Origin: Rhodoferax sp. GW822-FHT02A01 | GTDB lineage: Bacteria; Pseudomonadota; Gammaproteobacteria; Burkholderiales; Burkholderiaceae_C | NCBI RefSeq assembly: GCF_038784515.1 | Contig: NZ_CP152376.1 | Coordinates: 248,001-312,000, forward strand | DNA: 64,000 nucleotides | Reading direction: 5' to 3' | In this document: positions 25,285 to 35,093 of the stretch, in pieces | Position numbering within the stretch: position 1 is the first letter of the stretch | Layout of the letters: every line of letters starts with the position of its first letter | The notes under the pieces: model-generated | The model's database searches: none | The model's input: only the letters and a program-made list of their open reading frames with translations | Told to the model about the DNA's origin: nothing | Made by a program: the position numbers and the translations under genes

Positions 25285-25923
25285 CTATTTCTTCACAGGA
25301 GAAGAAGCTGCCGCCGCTGGCGCAGATGCGCCGGCAGCAGGCGCTACCGCCTTTTCTGCTTCGCTCGAACGCATGAGGCGCACCTTGATAACAAAATTGG
25401 ACACTCGCTTTTGTTCTTTGGTCGGAAGCGTGATACTTCCAGCCACAATTTCAATCAATTCAGGCTTGCTGAACCAAGGCGTATTGCTTCCCAGATTGCG
25501 TAACAGTTCCGCTACGCGTTCGTTGGACTGCGCCGTACCGGTCAATGTGACCGACTGGTCCACCTGAACCATTTTGGACACAAAAATTCCGTCAGGAAGT
25601 TGTTTTACCAACTCGGTCAACAAGTGAACCGGCAAATTGCGGTCAGACTGCAGATCCTCAACCGCCTGTTGGCGCGCCTTCAACGCAGCGATTTCCCCCT
25701 CTAAGCCGGCGATCTCCTTGATCTGCCCTTCCAGTTTGGTAATTTCACTCGCAATGATTTGATTTGAATTTTGCTGCGCAGATATCTCGGACTCGTACCA
25801 AAGGAAAATGGTACCTGCAATCAGCCCACCCAACAAGGCTGATCCAGCCAATGAAACATTGAATATGTCGCGCCGCCGTTTACGCGCGGCCTCCCTGTGC
25901 GGAAGCAGGTTAATCAGAATCAC
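25285..25923 (-). CDS. pilN: Type IV pilus assembly protein PilN
   Basis: 212 residues; the N-terminus MILINLLPHREAARKRRR holds the INLLP motif that binds PilM. A transmembrane helix, a coiled coil (QIIASEITKLEGQIKEIAGL) and a C-terminal periplasmic domain follow. The tail is rich in Ala/Pro. The start overlaps the pilM stop (ATGA). Confidence 0.95.
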   Translation of the reverse strand: MILINLLPHREAARKRRRDIFNVSLAGSALLGGLIAGTIFLWYESEISAQQNSNQIIASEITKLEGQIKEIAGLEGEIAALKARQQAVEDLQSDRNLPVHLLTELVKQLPDGIFVSKMVQVDQSVTLTGTAQSNERVAELLRNLGSNTPWFSKPELIEIVAGSITLPTKEQKRVSNFVIKVRLMRSSEAEKAVAPAAGASAPAAAASSPVKK

Positions 25924-26999
25924 TGGGTAAACCTCCGCAAGGCCAGGCCACAGGCGGTCAGATAGGACGGCGCCTCACGGGTCATTTTCTTGAGACGCAC
26001 GCCACTTCCTATTTCCATTCCATCAAATGGATTCAAAAGTGTGCACGGAAAGGATGTGTGCTGGGTCACTGCTGCAGTCAATCCAGGCAATGCCGCAGAG
26101 CCACCCGCCAGCATGATGTAGTCCACCTTGTTGTGTGGCGTGCTGGTAAAGAAAAATTGCAATGCCCGCCCCAATTCTTGAACCATCGTCTCAATAAACG
26201 GATTCAGTACAGCAGACTCATAGTCCTCGGGTAGCTCGCCACTGCGCTTCTTGGCCTCGGCCTCTTCCGCAGAAAAACCATACTGCCTCACAATTTGTTG
26301 CGTGAGCTGCGCGCCACCAAAGGCCTGGTCTCGGTCGTACAGCACGTCTTCATCACGCATAACTTGCATGCTGGTGGTAAGCGACCCCAACTCAAACAAT
26401 GCCACGATCTGGCCCTTACCTTGATCAGGAAGGTTCTCAATCAGTCGATTGGTTGCCATCCGTGACGCATAGGATTCCACATCAACCACGACGGCAGTCA
26501 ATCCGGCTGCCTCTGCCAGCCCCTGTACGTCCTGCACCTTTTCGCGCCGAGATGCTGCAATGAGGACCTCTACATCGCCGGCTGAAGTTGAACTGGGCCC
26601 CATGACGCAAAAGTCCAGGCTGACCTCATCCAGCGGAAAGGGAATGTACTGGTTGGCTTCCGTTTCAACCTGCAATTCGAGGTCAGAGTCAGACATGCCT
26701 CCAGGAAGAATGATCTTCTTGGTAATTACCGCAGAGGGTGGCAATGCCATAGCCACGTTGCGGGTCTTGGTGCCGCTCTTCTTGACCAGTCGCCTGATGG
26801 CGTCCGCAACTTCGTCGAACTTTTCGATATTGCCGTCGGCGATCCAGCCTCGCTCCAGAGGCTCAATGGCACATCGTTCCAATACCAGGTTGCCCGCCTT
26901 GTCACGACCCAATTCGACCAGTTTCACACCAGACGTGCTTACGTCAAGCCCGATCAAAGGCGCAGGTTGACGACTAAAAAGCGACCCCAATGAGATCAA
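25920..26999 (-). CDS. pilM: Type IV pilus assembly ATPase-like protein PilM
   Basis: Actin-like cytoplasmic protein, 359 residues, which binds ATP and the PilN N-terminus. Motifs include LIGLDVSTSGVKLVEL and the late nucleotide-binding MLAGGSAALPGL. The start is TTG at 26999 with AGGGG six to seven bases upstream. It is the first gene of pilMNOPQ and is divergent from ponA across 265 bp. Confidence 0.95.
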   Translation of the reverse strand: MISLGSLFSRQPAPLIGLDVSTSGVKLVELGRDKAGNLVLERCAIEPLERGWIADGNIEKFDEVADAIRRLVKKSGTKTRNVAMALPPSAVITKKIILPGGMSDSDLELQVETEANQYIPFPLDEVSLDFCVMGPSSTSAGDVEVLIAASRREKVQDVQGLAEAAGLTAVVVDVESYASRMATNRLIENLPDQGKGQIVALFELGSLTTSMQVMRDEDVLYDRDQAFGGAQLTQQIVRQYGFSAEEAEAKKRSGELPEDYESAVLNPFIETMVQELGRALQFFFTSTPHNKVDYIMLAGGSAALPGLTAAVTQHTSFPCTLLNPFDGMEIGSGVRLKKMTREAPSYLTACGLALRRFTQ

Positions 27000-27232
27000 A
27001 ACTGTCCCCTGAAACAGACCAGCTACATGCCAGTCCTACTTAAGAATTCACTTCAATGCTATCAGCAAGCCCGTTGTCCGGCAAAGGTTTTTTAATTCTG
27101 ACCTCCGGTCGAGCGTTGTCAAAAGCAGACGATATATACAGGTATCTCCCAAAAAATGAACATTCATCAGGTGCTTTGCGGCGCCCATGCCAAGATACCG
27201 GTCGACCCGCGCCTGAACTTTACATGCATTTT

Positions 27233-27238
27233 TATAAT
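27233..27238 (+). promoter_or_regulatory. Likely -10 element for ponA
   Basis: A perfect TATAAT lies 26 bp before the ponA ATG. No good -35 match exists at 16-18 bp spacing. Transcripts from it would have a leader of only about 20 bases with no visible ribosome-binding site. The rest of the 265-bp gap to pilM shows no gene. Confidence 0.45.
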
Positions 27239-27264
27239 GTGACGGCGACAACCCACCTTCTTTT

Positions 27265-29634
27265 ATGCCCTCCACCTCCCCACCTTCCGAACCGTCCAAG
27301 GCGGCATCCCCTGCGAAAAAGAAAACCATGCATTGGGGGTTGAAGGTGCTGCTGTGGGCATCCGGCTTGGGTCTCGCTGCCGTGCTCAGCGGTTTGATCG
27401 TGTTGGCCATTGCGTTGTCAGTCGCTTTTCCCAACCTGCCGGACATTTCTGATCTGTCGGACTATCGTCCCAAACTGCCATTGCGAATCTACTCGGCGGA
27501 AGGTGACCTGCTCGGGGAATTTGGAGAAGAACGGCGCAATCTGGCCCCCATCAAGGACATCCCCAAGGTCATGTCCAACGCAGTTCTGGCCATTGAAGAC
27601 GCCCGCTTCTACCAACACGGCGGTGTCGATTACATGGGCGTGATCCGCGCTGGCTTGGCCAACGTCGGACGGGCGAAGAGCCAAGGCGCGTCAACCATCA
27701 CCATGCAGGTGGCGCGCAATGTCTATCTTTCCTCGGAGAAGACTTTCACCCGCAAGATTTACGAAATTCTGCTCACCTTCAAGCTGGAACACATGCTCAG
27801 CAAGGACCAGATTCTGGAAATCTACATGAACCAGATCTTCCTGGGGAACCGTGCCTACGGCTTTGCGGCTGCGTCGGAAACCTACTTTGGCAAGCCACTG
27901 AAAGACATAACCATCGCCGAGGCAGCCATGCTGGCCGGACTGCCTAAGGCACCGTCCGCCTACAACCCCATCAGCAATCCACGGCGTGCTCGTTCACGCC
28001 AGCTCTACATCATTGACCGGATGCTGGAGAACGGCTTCATTACGCAAGCGGAAGCCGAAGCCGCCAAAGCGCAGGAAATCAAGGTCAAAAGCGGGGCCGA
28101 CAGCAACAAGATCCACGCCGAGTACATCGCCGAAATGGTGCGCCAGCTCATGTACAACCAGTATGGCGATGAGACCTACACCCGCGGCCTCAACGTTCAA
28201 ACGACCATCCATTCCGACGAGCAGGACGCCGCCTACAAGGCGCTACGCAAAGGCATCATGGACTTTGAGCGTCGCCAGATCTATCGTGGCCCGGAAAAGT
28301 TCATCACCCTTCCCACAACGCAGCAGGACATCGAAGACGCCGTAGATGACGCGCTGGACGAACATCCCGACAACGGCGACGTCATGTCGGCCGTAGTCAT
28401 TGAAGCGGACCCCAAACACATCAAAGCCATGCGCACGGCAGGTGAAACCCTGGAAATCACGGGGGATGGCCTCAAACCCGCGCAGTCCGGCCTTTCCGAC
28501 AAGGCGCCGCCCAATATCAAGTTGCGCCCCGGCGCTGTGATCCGCGTGGCGAAAACTGCCAAAGGCGGCTGGGAAATCACCCAACTACCCGAAGTGGAAG
28601 GTGCGTTTGTAGCCGTAGACCCCCGGGACGGCTCTATCCGTGCGCTTGTAGGCGGCTTTGACTTTGCCAAGAACAAGTTCAACCACGTAACCCAGGCTTG
28701 GCGTCAGCCAGGCTCCAGCTTCAAACCGTTCATTTACTCCGCGGCGCTGGAAAAGGGTTTCACGCCTTCCACGGTCATCAACGATGCACCGTTGTTTTTC
28801 GATGCAGGAACAACCGGCGGCCAACCCTGGGAGCCCAAGAACTACGATGGGACCTTTGAAGGGCCCATGACGCTACGCCGTGCACTGGCAAAGTCCAAGA
28901 ACATGGTCTCCATCCAGATTCTGCAGTCCATTGGCACCCAATACGCGCAAGAGTGGATCACCAACTTCGGTTTTGATGCGGACAAGCATCCGCCCTACCT
29001 GACCATGGCGCTGGGCGCGGGCTCGGTCACCCCCATGCAGATGGCTGGGGCCTATTCCGTCTTTGCCAACGGTGGCTACCGGGTCAACCCCTGGCTGGTA
29101 ACCAAAATCAGTGAGCAGCGCGGCAAGGTTCTGGTGAACACCCCCCCGGTGGTTCTGGATGAGTCACAGCGCACCATAGAAGCGCGCAATGCGTTCCTGA
29201 TGACCAGTCTCCTGCAGGAAGTCACCCGTTCCGGTACCGCAGCACGCGCGCAGGCCACCTTGAAACGACCCGATATCTACGGAAAGACCGGCACCACCAA
29301 CGACTCCATGGACGCTTGGTTTGCCGGCTACCAGGCCACCATCACGGCCGTAACCTGGATTGGCTACGACACACCACGCAAGTTGGGCGACCGGGAAACC
29401 GGCGGCGGCTTGAGCCTGCCCGTGTGGATCTCTTTCATGGAGACCGCCCTCAAAGGTGTGCCCGTGATGGAGCCGACTGCGCCCGAAGGCATCACACGGG
29501 TAGGCGGCGAGTGGTACTTTGAAGAATTCGCCAAAGGCAATGGCGTGTCCGGCCTCAATGCAGGAGAGAAGTCAGAGCCTGCTCAGGTCCCTACCGATGA
29601 AAAGAAGAAGATCATTGATCTGTTCAAGAACTGA
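27265..29634 (+). CDS. ponA: Penicillin-binding protein 1A
   Basis: Bifunctional murein synthase, 789 residues. After a short cytoplasmic tail and one membrane anchor (about residues 27-52) comes the GT51 glycosyltransferase domain (EDARFYQHGGVDYMG, GASTITMQVARN, KILEIYMNQIFLG-like). The transpeptidase domain has SxxK in QPGSSFKPF, SxN in KSKNM and KTG in YGKTGTTND. It is divergent from pilM, a common arrangement in proteobacteria. It ends back to back with cyaY. Confidence 0.97.
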   Translation: MPSTSPPSEPSKAASPAKKKTMHWGLKVLLWASGLGLAAVLSGLIVLAIALSVAFPNLPDISDLSDYRPKLPLRIYSAEGDLLGEFGEERRNLAPIKDIPKVMSNAVLAIEDARFYQHGGVDYMGVIRAGLANVGRAKSQGASTITMQVARNVYLSSEKTFTRKIYEILLTFKLEHMLSKDQILEIYMNQIFLGNRAYGFAAASETYFGKPLKDITIAEAAMLAGLPKAPSAYNPISNPRRARSRQLYIIDRMLENGFITQAEAEAAKAQEIKVKSGADSNKIHAEYIAEMVRQLMYNQYGDETYTRGLNVQTTIHSDEQDAAYKALRKGIMDFERRQIYRGPEKFITLPTTQQDIEDAVDDALDEHPDNGDVMSAVVIEADPKHIKAMRTAGETLEITGDGLKPAQSGLSDKAPPNIKLRPGAVIRVAKTAKGGWEITQLPEVEGAFVAVDPRDGSIRALVGGFDFAKNKFNHVTQAWRQPGSSFKPFIYSAALEKGFTPSTVINDAPLFFDAGTTGGQPWEPKNYDGTFEGPMTLRRALAKSKNMVSIQILQSIGTQYAQEWITNFGFDADKHPPYLTMALGAGSVTPMQMAGAYSVFANGGYRVNPWLVTKISEQRGKVLVNTPPVVLDESQRTIEARNAFLMTSLLQEVTRSGTAARAQATLKRPDIYGKTGTTNDSMDAWFAGYQATITAVTWIGYDTPRKLGDRETGGGLSLPVWISFMETALKGVPVMEPTAPEGITRVGGEWYFEEFAKGNGVSGLNAGEKSEPAQVPTDEKKKIIDLFKN

Positions 29635-29964
29635 TCAGGCGGTGAATTCCAGCTTCTGGCCAGACTGGACACTGGCCTGACGCGACAACTGTGCGAAGAA
29701 CTCGCCTTGCCCCTTGGTGTCCTGCCATTGGTCATCCAGCCACCGGTAGTGGTAGCCACCCGCCTTTGCCGCCATCCATATTTCATGCAATGGCTTTTGC
29801 AAATTGATGACAATCTGGCTCCTGTTGGCAAAGGTCATCGTCACCATGTCACCCACGCGCTGGTTGTCGATATCTGCATCGCCTTCGTCGTTCATGCGAT
29901 CACAACATTCCTCCACGGCTTTGAGCAGGGCTTCGGCTTGATCCAGGAATTCGAGGTCAGTCAT
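29635..29964 (-). CDS. cyaY: Iron-sulfur assembly protein CyaY (frataxin)
   Basis: Frataxin homologue of 109 residues from the ATG at 29964 ([18 protein letters not shown]). The acidic first helix, with residues such as [16 protein letters not shown], is the iron/IscS-binding surface; the family WLAA-like signature appears as [14 protein letters not shown]. Only 12 bp separate its start from the divergent lptM start, and no ribosome-binding site is seen. Confidence 0.93.
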   Translation of the reverse strand: MTDLEFLDQAEALLKAVEECCDRMNDEGDADIDNQRVGDMVTMTFANRSQIVINLQKPLHEIWMAAKAGGYHYRWLDDQWQDTKGQGEFFAQLSRQASVQSGQKLEFTA

Positions 29965-29976
29965 TACAATTTGGCG

Positions 29977-30105
29977 ATGTTGAAAGCAAAGCAAATTCTA
30001 GCCACCCTGATAGTCCTTGGTGTGTGCATGTTGAATCTGGCGGGTTGCGGGCAGACCGGCCCTTTGTACTTGCCCACACCACCAGCGGCCTCGACGGCCA
30101 AATAA
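29977..30105 (+). CDS. lptM: Small lipoprotein LptM (YifL-like)
   Basis: 42-residue lipoprotein ([20 protein letters not shown]..., lipobox LAGC, then GQTGPLYLP). The [10 protein letters not shown] signature is diagnostic; in E. coli LptM (YifL) aids LptD oxidative maturation in the outer membrane. It is divergent from cyaY, as in E. coli. The gene that often follows in betaproteobacteria, lysA, is absent; instead the convergent msrQ ends 7 bp away. Confidence 0.88.
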   Translation: MLKAKQILATLIVLGVCMLNLAGCGQTGPLYLPTPPAASTAK

Positions 30106-30112
30106 ACAGCGG

Positions 30113-30724
30113 CTACGACTGCTGCAAGCGGCGCAACAAACGCCAGCCGAGCAACACCGACAGTACCGCCGCATATACCGCCACTTCGGCAAAGTTGTTT
30201 TTGCCCGCACGCATCCAGAAGAAATGCAGTATGGCCAATCCGGCCACGCAATAGGCCGCACGATGCAGCACTTGCCAACGCCTGGCCCCAATGGCCTTGA
30301 TGGCGCGATTGAAGGAAGTCAATGCCAATGGCGTGAGCAACACAAATGCGCTGAAACCCACCAATATGAAGGGACGCTTGGCTATGTCCTTGGCAATATC
30401 GGGCAGCTCAAAGCCCATATCGAACCAGGCGTAGGCCAGCAGATGCAGCGACGCGTAGAAATACACAAACAGCCCCGCCATGCGTCGCATGCGGGCCAAG
30501 CCCGTCACGCCTGAAACGGTACGCAACGGCGTGACCGCCAGCACAATGCACAGGGCACGCAAGGTCCAGTCTCCCGTTGCCCGCACCAAGGCCTCAGCAG
30601 GATTTGCTCCCAATTGGTCTGCAACGGCGCCCCAAACCAGCCACGCAACAGGCAGGACGGACACCACAAACCAAACAGGCTTGGCCACAGCGCTGGAAAG
30701 CCAGCGGTTCAGCATGACACGCAT
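30113..30724 (-). CDS. msrQ: Heme-binding membrane subunit MsrQ
   Basis: Six-helix b-type cytochrome (YedZ family) of 203 residues that passes quinol electrons to MsrP. Candidate heme ligands include the His in LHLLAYAWFD and HRAAYCVAGLAILHFFW. A second ATG three codons in (30715) is also possible. It directly follows msrP. Confidence 0.93.
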   Translation of the reverse strand: MRVMLNRWLSSAVAKPVWFVVSVLPVAWLVWGAVADQLGANPAEALVRATGDWTLRALCIVLAVTPLRTVSGVTGLARMRRMAGLFVYFYASLHLLAYAWFDMGFELPDIAKDIAKRPFILVGFSAFVLLTPLALTSFNRAIKAIGARRWQVLHRAAYCVAGLAILHFFWMRAGKNNFAEVAVYAAVLSVLLGWRLLRRLQQS

Positions 30725-30732
30725 GAACAGAC

Positions 30733-31737
30733 TCAGTAGTACTTCTTCAGGTCCATGCCGGCATACAGCTGACCCACTTGTGCCTCATAACCATTGAACA
30801 TCAACGTCTTGCGCTTCTTGGCAAACAGTCCGTCTTCTCCGATACGGCGCTCCGTGGCTTGGCTCCAGCGCGGATGATCCACAGTCGGATTGACGTTGGA
30901 GTAGAAGCCGTATTCATTGGCCGCTGCCTTGTTCCAGGCAGTACCGGGCTGCTTTTCAACAAAACGGATCTTCACGATGCTCTTGCCGCTCTTGAAGCCG
31001 TATTTCCAGGGCACCACCGCACGTACCGGCGCACCGCTCTGGTTGGGCAGCACTTCGCCGTACATACCGAAGGTGAGAAGCGTTAGCGGATGCATGGCCT
31101 CGTCCAGACGCAGTCCTTCCGCATAGGGCCAATCCAGAATCCGTGAGCCCACAAACGGCATGGTTTTGGGGTCGGCCAGGCTGATGAATTCCACGTATTT
31201 GGCACTCCCCAATGGCTCCACCTTGCGAATCAACTCCGACAGGGAATAGCCAATCCACGGGATGACCATGGACCACCCCTCCACGCAACGTAGACGATAG
31301 ATGCGCTCCTCCAGCGGGCTGAGCTTGAGCAAGTCTTCCAGCGCAAACTTGCCCGGTTTCTTGATAAGGCCTTCCACTTCCACCGTCCAGGGCGAGGTCT
31401 TGAGCGTGTGTGCATTGGCAGCGGGGTCGGATTTGTCCGTGCCGAATTCGTAAAAGTTGTTGTACCCGCTGGCGTCCTTGTAGGGCGTAACCTTTTCCAT
31501 GGTCAGAGCCCCTTCTACCTTGGATGCCTGGGTATTCAGTGCAGCCAATTTGCCCAGGCGACTGCCCCAGGCCGAATCCGCAAACGCTTCACGCGCGGTC
31601 CACGACGCCAGCCCCGCGCCTGCAGCCCACGCGGCAGCGCCCTTGAGCAGTTCGCGTCTACGTGTATAGATTGCCTGGGGCGTGATTTCACTCGCTACGA
31701 GGTGATTGAAACCATTGTCTTGAGATTTGATGAGCAT
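30733..31737 (-). CDS. msrP: Periplasmic methionine sulfoxide reductase catalytic subunit MsrP
   Basis: Molybdopterin enzyme (YedY family), 334 residues from the ATG at 31737, which has AAGGA upstream. It reduces methionine sulfoxide in envelope proteins. A Tat signal is visible ([14 protein letters not shown]). The Mo-ligand cysteine is in [15 protein letters not shown]. msrQ follows by 8 bp. Confidence 0.95.
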   Translation of the reverse strand: MLIKSQDNGFNHLVASEITPQAIYTRRRELLKGAAAWAAGAGLASWTAREAFADSAWGSRLGKLAALNTQASKVEGALTMEKVTPYKDASGYNNFYEFGTDKSDPAANAHTLKTSPWTVEVEGLIKKPGKFALEDLLKLSPLEERIYRLRCVEGWSMVIPWIGYSLSELIRKVEPLGSAKYVEFISLADPKTMPFVGSRILDWPYAEGLRLDEAMHPLTLLTFGMYGEVLPNQSGAPVRAVVPWKYGFKSGKSIVKIRFVEKQPGTAWNKAAANEYGFYSNVNPTVDHPRWSQATERRIGEDGLFAKKRKTLMFNGYEAQVGQLYAGMDLKKYY

Positions 31738-31881
31738 GGAGAAAAGTCCTTGTTTCGCGTTGGTCTGACAATGGCGTCGCTTCTTACAGCTTTCCCCAAT
31801 TTCATGGGCCCTAGGCAAACCGGTGCGCCAAGCTAACACAAGCGGAAAAAGTCATCCTCCGCCCAGGTTATTTCACAAAAG

Positions 31882-31913
31882 AAAAGGCGGACTCCTTTCG
31901 GAGCCCGCCTTTT
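31882..31913 (-). terminator. Rho-independent terminator after cytochrome c4 gene
   Basis: Inverted repeat AAAAGGCGG (31882-31890) pairs with the end of CCCGCCTTTT (31904-31913) with further pairs inside around a TTTC loop. On the minus strand a C/T-rich run (CTTTTCTTTTG) follows. It lies 50 bp past the cytochrome gene stop and separates it from msrP. Confidence 0.85.
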
Positions 31914-31963
31914 CAGACAATCTATGCAGGTCAGCGCTCATAGGCGCATAACCTGCAGCAGGA

Positions 31964-32593
31964 TTAACGCAGTCCGGCGATGTAGTCGCTTACGGCCTTG
32001 ATTTCGCGGTCATTCATCTTCGCTGCAACGCCCGACATCTGGGCGCTGTTCTTGCGAACACCATCACGGAACGCAGTCAGCTGAGCCACGGCGTAGTCCG
32101 CATGCTGGCCGGCCAGACGTGGGAACTGTGCAGGAATACCGGCGCCATTGGGGCTGTGGCAGCCAGCACAAGCAGGAACCTGGCGATCGGCAATACCACC
32201 GCGGTAGATGCGCTCGCCCAACGTGACCAAGTCCTTTTCCTTGGAGAAGCCAGGCTTGGACGCCTTGGTTGTCACCCAGTAGGCAATGTTCTTCATGTCT
32301 TCTTCGGACAGAGCCGATGCCATGCCCTTCATGACGGCGTTGGCACGCTTGTCGGACTTGAATTCGGTCAATTGCTTGACGATGTATTCAGGATGCTGTT
32401 GCGCCAGCTTTGGATATGTGGGTGTGCCGGAATTGCCATCAGCACCGTGGCAGGCGGCGCAAACGGCGCCGAAGCTCGCTTCACCCTTAGCCAAGTCCGG
32501 CTTGAATTTGGCAGGTGCAGCCTCAGTGGCCACAGCTGAGAAAGAGGATGCGGCAACAAAGCCAGCGATGAGCAAATGGGCAATCAACTTCAT
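31964..32593 (-). CDS. Diheme cytochrome c4
   Basis: Periplasmic tandem class I cytochrome, 209 residues, from the ATG at 32593 (MKLIAHLLIAGFVAASSF signal peptide). Two heme motifs, CAACH and CAGCH, each head a c-type domain with downstream Met ligands (for example KGMASAL and QMSGVAAKM). Cytochromes c4 carry electrons to terminal oxidases. It is divergent from engB with 71 bp between starts, an arrangement frequent in betaproteobacteria. Confidence 0.93.
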   Translation of the reverse strand: MKLIAHLLIAGFVAASSFSAVATEAAPAKFKPDLAKGEASFGAVCAACHGADGNSGTPTYPKLAQQHPEYIVKQLTEFKSDKRANAVMKGMASALSEEDMKNIAYWVTTKASKPGFSKEKDLVTLGERIYRGGIADRQVPACAGCHSPNGAGIPAQFPRLAGQHADYAVAQLTAFRDGVRKNSAQMSGVAAKMNDREIKAVSDYIAGLR

Positions 32594-32664
32594 AGTGGGG
32601 TGGTTTCTGAGAAGCAAAACTGCTCGCATTCTACAATGCGGCTTCGGGTTTACCTTATCGATCA

Positions 32665-33393
32665 ATGACCACCCCTCCAAACCCAAGCCGCTCCGCTGGC
32701 ACCGTCCCCCCTCAAACACCTCCAGAAAAGTCTGCGGCTGCGGTAGCCATGGGCTGGTTGCATACCGCCAAATTCCTGACGACAGCGCCCCAATTGCACT
32801 TCCTGCCCGCACTGGATGTGCCGGAAATCGCATTTGTGGGTCGATCCAACGCAGGCAAGTCCACCTGCATCAATACCCTGACGCAGCAAAAACAATTGGC
32901 CTTTGCTTCGAAAAAGCCGGGGCGCACCCAGCACATCAACCTGTTCTCGCTTGGCAAGCAAGGTGTGATGGATGCGGTGCTGACCGATCTCCCCGGCTAT
33001 GGCTATGCAGCCGTGCCCAAGCAGGACAAGATCCGTTGGCAGCAGGTCATGGCCAACTATCTGGTTTCGCGCAAGAATCTGATGGGTATCGTGCTGATGT
33101 GCGACCCCCGCCATGGCATGACCGAGCTGGACGAAGTGCTGCTGGAAGTCATCCGTCCGCGCGTGGAAGAGGGACTGAAGTTCCTGATCGTCCTGACCAA
33201 GGCCGACAAACTGACCCGCACCGAGGCTGCCAAAGTGCTCTCCATTACCAAGCTGCAAGCGGGCGGAGGAGAAGTCAAACTGTTCTCTGCCACCAAGCGC
33301 CAGGGCATAGAAGACGTGGCACAACTGCTATGGCAATGGGCCCACCCCAAGGCGCCTAGTACGGAGGCAGCTCCCCCGCCGGCCGATCCTTGA
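32665..33393 (+). CDS. engB: Ribosome biogenesis GTPase EngB (YsxC/YihA)
   Basis: GTPase needed for large-subunit assembly, 242 residues. Motifs: G1 GRSNAGKS, G3 DLPGYGYA, G4 TKADK, G5 SATK. The first 28 residues are Pro/Ser-rich and poorly conserved; a second ATG at 32749 (MGWLHTAKFL) is a possible start. The 3' end overlaps the convergent acyltransferase by 38 bp. Confidence 0.95.
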   Translation: MTTPPNPSRSAGTVPPQTPPEKSAAAVAMGWLHTAKFLTTAPQLHFLPALDVPEIAFVGRSNAGKSTCINTLTQQKQLAFASKKPGRTQHINLFSLGKQGVMDAVLTDLPGYGYAAVPKQDKIRWQQVMANYLVSRKNLMGIVLMCDPRHGMTELDEVLLEVIRPRVEEGLKFLIVLTKADKLTRTEAAKVLSITKLQAGGGEVKLFSATKRQGIEDVAQLLWQWAHPKAPSTEAAPPPADP

Positions 33394-34219
33394 ACCGCTT
33401 GTGTACCCAGTAATACTGGGCGGGCATGGTGTCTATATAGGCTTGCAACCGCTGATTCATCAGCGCGGTGTCGGCCGTTGCGTCCGCCGTTGGGAAACCG
33501 ACCCACGCCGGCAATATCTCGATGTCATAGCCTTGCGGTGTCATTCGGGCCAACACCGGAACCACCTTGGCCCGGCTTAGCCTGGCAAAGCGCGACAGGG
33601 ATGGAACGGTTGCCGCCGGCACGCCATAAAAAGGCACAAACACCGAGTCCTCTGGCCCGAAATTCATGTCCGGCAGCAAATAGAGCGGGTCACCGGCCTT
33701 GAGCGCCGCCACGATGGGTTTGACGCCATCGATGCGACCAAACAGACGCGCGTTCCCAAAGCGTTTGCGCCCTTGCAATATCCAGGCATCCGCTACTGTA
33801 TTGGCCTGATTGGTATAGATGGTGGTGAAGTGACGAGGCAATTGCCGCGTAATGGCTGTCCAGCCAGCATCCAGTCCGACAAAGTGCGGAGCAAAAATAA
33901 CCGTGGGCATTTCGCCTAGCAGTTCTTCGGTGTGGCCGATGATGCGCAGGCGCTTGTCCAGCCGAGACTCCTCACCGTGCCAGAGCCAGCCCCTGTCCAA
34001 CCATGCCTGGGCGAAATACACGAAGGTGCTGCGGCTGCACGCACGAACCTGCACCTCGCTCCAGTCTGGAAAGCACAGACGCAGATTGGTCTGTACCACA
34101 CGTCTGCGTGAGCCCACGGTCCAATACAACAACCACCCCAACCCCGCCCCCAAAGCGCGCACCCAGGACAGCGGAAGCACCGCAATCCATTGCAGCAGCG
34201 TCAACGTCCATTGCGTCAC
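33356..34219 (-). CDS. LpxL/HtrB-family lipid A acyltransferase (second of pair)
   Basis: Inner-membrane lysophospholipid-type acyltransferase, 287 residues from the GTG at 34219, which overlaps the preceding gene's stop (GTGA). One N-terminal hydrophobic segment is followed by the HX4D catalytic motif (APHFVGLDAG). Members add secondary acyl chains to lipid A. Which acyl position it serves cannot be told. Confidence 0.88.
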   Translation of the reverse strand: MTQWTLTLLQWIAVLPLSWVRALGAGLGWLLYWTVGSRRRVVQTNLRLCFPDWSEVQVRACSRSTFVYFAQAWLDRGWLWHGEESRLDKRLRIIGHTEELLGEMPTVIFAPHFVGLDAGWTAITRQLPRHFTTIYTNQANTVADAWILQGRKRFGNARLFGRIDGVKPIVAALKAGDPLYLLPDMNFGPEDSVFVPFYGVPAATVPSLSRFARLSRAKVVPVLARMTPQGYDIEILPAWVGFPTADATADTALMNQRLQAYIDTMPAQYYWVHKRFKDRPAGELPPY

Positions 34220-35049
34220 GACTCGGTGCTCCGGGGCGTCTTGTACCGTGCATAACCCCACAGGTACTGCGATGGAAGTTGGCAAATCAAGCGCTCCATG
34301 GACTGGTTGATTTGCCCTGCCGCGATCTGCATGTCACTGGAGAGGACCTCTGCCATCGGGGAGACGTGCACCACAAAACCGCGGCCCCAAGACAGTCTCT
34401 CGCACCAGGCGACCAGCACGGTTGCTCCGGTTTGCAGGGCCAAACGTGCCGAAAGCGTCATGGTGTACGCGTTCTTGCCAAAAAATGGTGCCCATACGCC
34501 CATGCCTTCGGGAGGAACTTGGTCTGGCAACAACCCTATGCAGCGCCCGGACTTCAAGGCCTTGATGAGTTGCTTCACGCCAGCCAGCGTGGTGGGTGCA
34601 GTGAGCAAACCGGGGCGCTGGCGCGCCGCGCCCACCACGGCCTGCAGCCAGGCCTTGCGCGGGGGCCGGAACAGCACGGTCATGGGTTTGCCGTGAATAC
34701 CAAAGGCTGCGGCGTAAGCCTGGGCAGACACCTCAAAACAACCTAAGTGCGGCGTCAGAAAAACGATACCGCGCTGCAGCTCCAACGCGGCTTTTACATG
34801 CTCTTTACCATCCCAGAAGATGGGTACATCGGAGCCCATCCAGAGCCGTGGCAGTTCGGCGACCATCTTCCCGGACTCGCCTACCGCCTTTCGCCATTGA
34901 GCCCCCGGAACCCTTGCCAGCGCAGCGTTTTCCAGGAAACGGCGACGGTAAGTTGACGATGCCAGAAACGCGATCCAGCCCATGGCCCAGCCCAGGCCGT
35001 GCAGCAGCCACAAGGGCCCATGCGATAAGAGTCTGAATACTGAAGTCAT
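34216..35049 (-). CDS. LpxL/HtrB-family lipid A acyltransferase (first of pair)
   Basis: 277-residue paralogue of the following gene. The catalytic motif here is HX4E (TPHLGCFEVSAQ), the variant also found in some LpxL/LpxM proteins. An N-terminal membrane anchor is visible (GPLWLLHGLGWAMGWIAFLA). The two acyltransferases are translationally coupled and would act one after the other on lipid A. It is divergent from metK. Confidence 0.88.
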   Translation of the reverse strand: MTSVFRLLSHGPLWLLHGLGWAMGWIAFLASSTYRRRFLENAALARVPGAQWRKAVGESGKMVAELPRLWMGSDVPIFWDGKEHVKAALELQRGIVFLTPHLGCFEVSAQAYAAAFGIHGKPMTVLFRPPRKAWLQAVVGAARQRPGLLTAPTTLAGVKQLIKALKSGRCIGLLPDQVPPEGMGVWAPFFGKNAYTMTLSARLALQTGATVLVAWCERLSWGRGFVVHVSPMAEVLSSDMQIAAGQINQSMERLICQLPSQYLWGYARYKTPRSTES

Positions 35050-35093
35050 TGCTGAGATAAAATGGCGCGTGTCGCTGAGTTACAGAACTACTT

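Noticed and set aside
27048..27446. Minus-strand frame across the pilM-ponA gap
   Set aside because: Overlaps the ponA 5' end, has no family-like sequence, and would block both divergent promoters.
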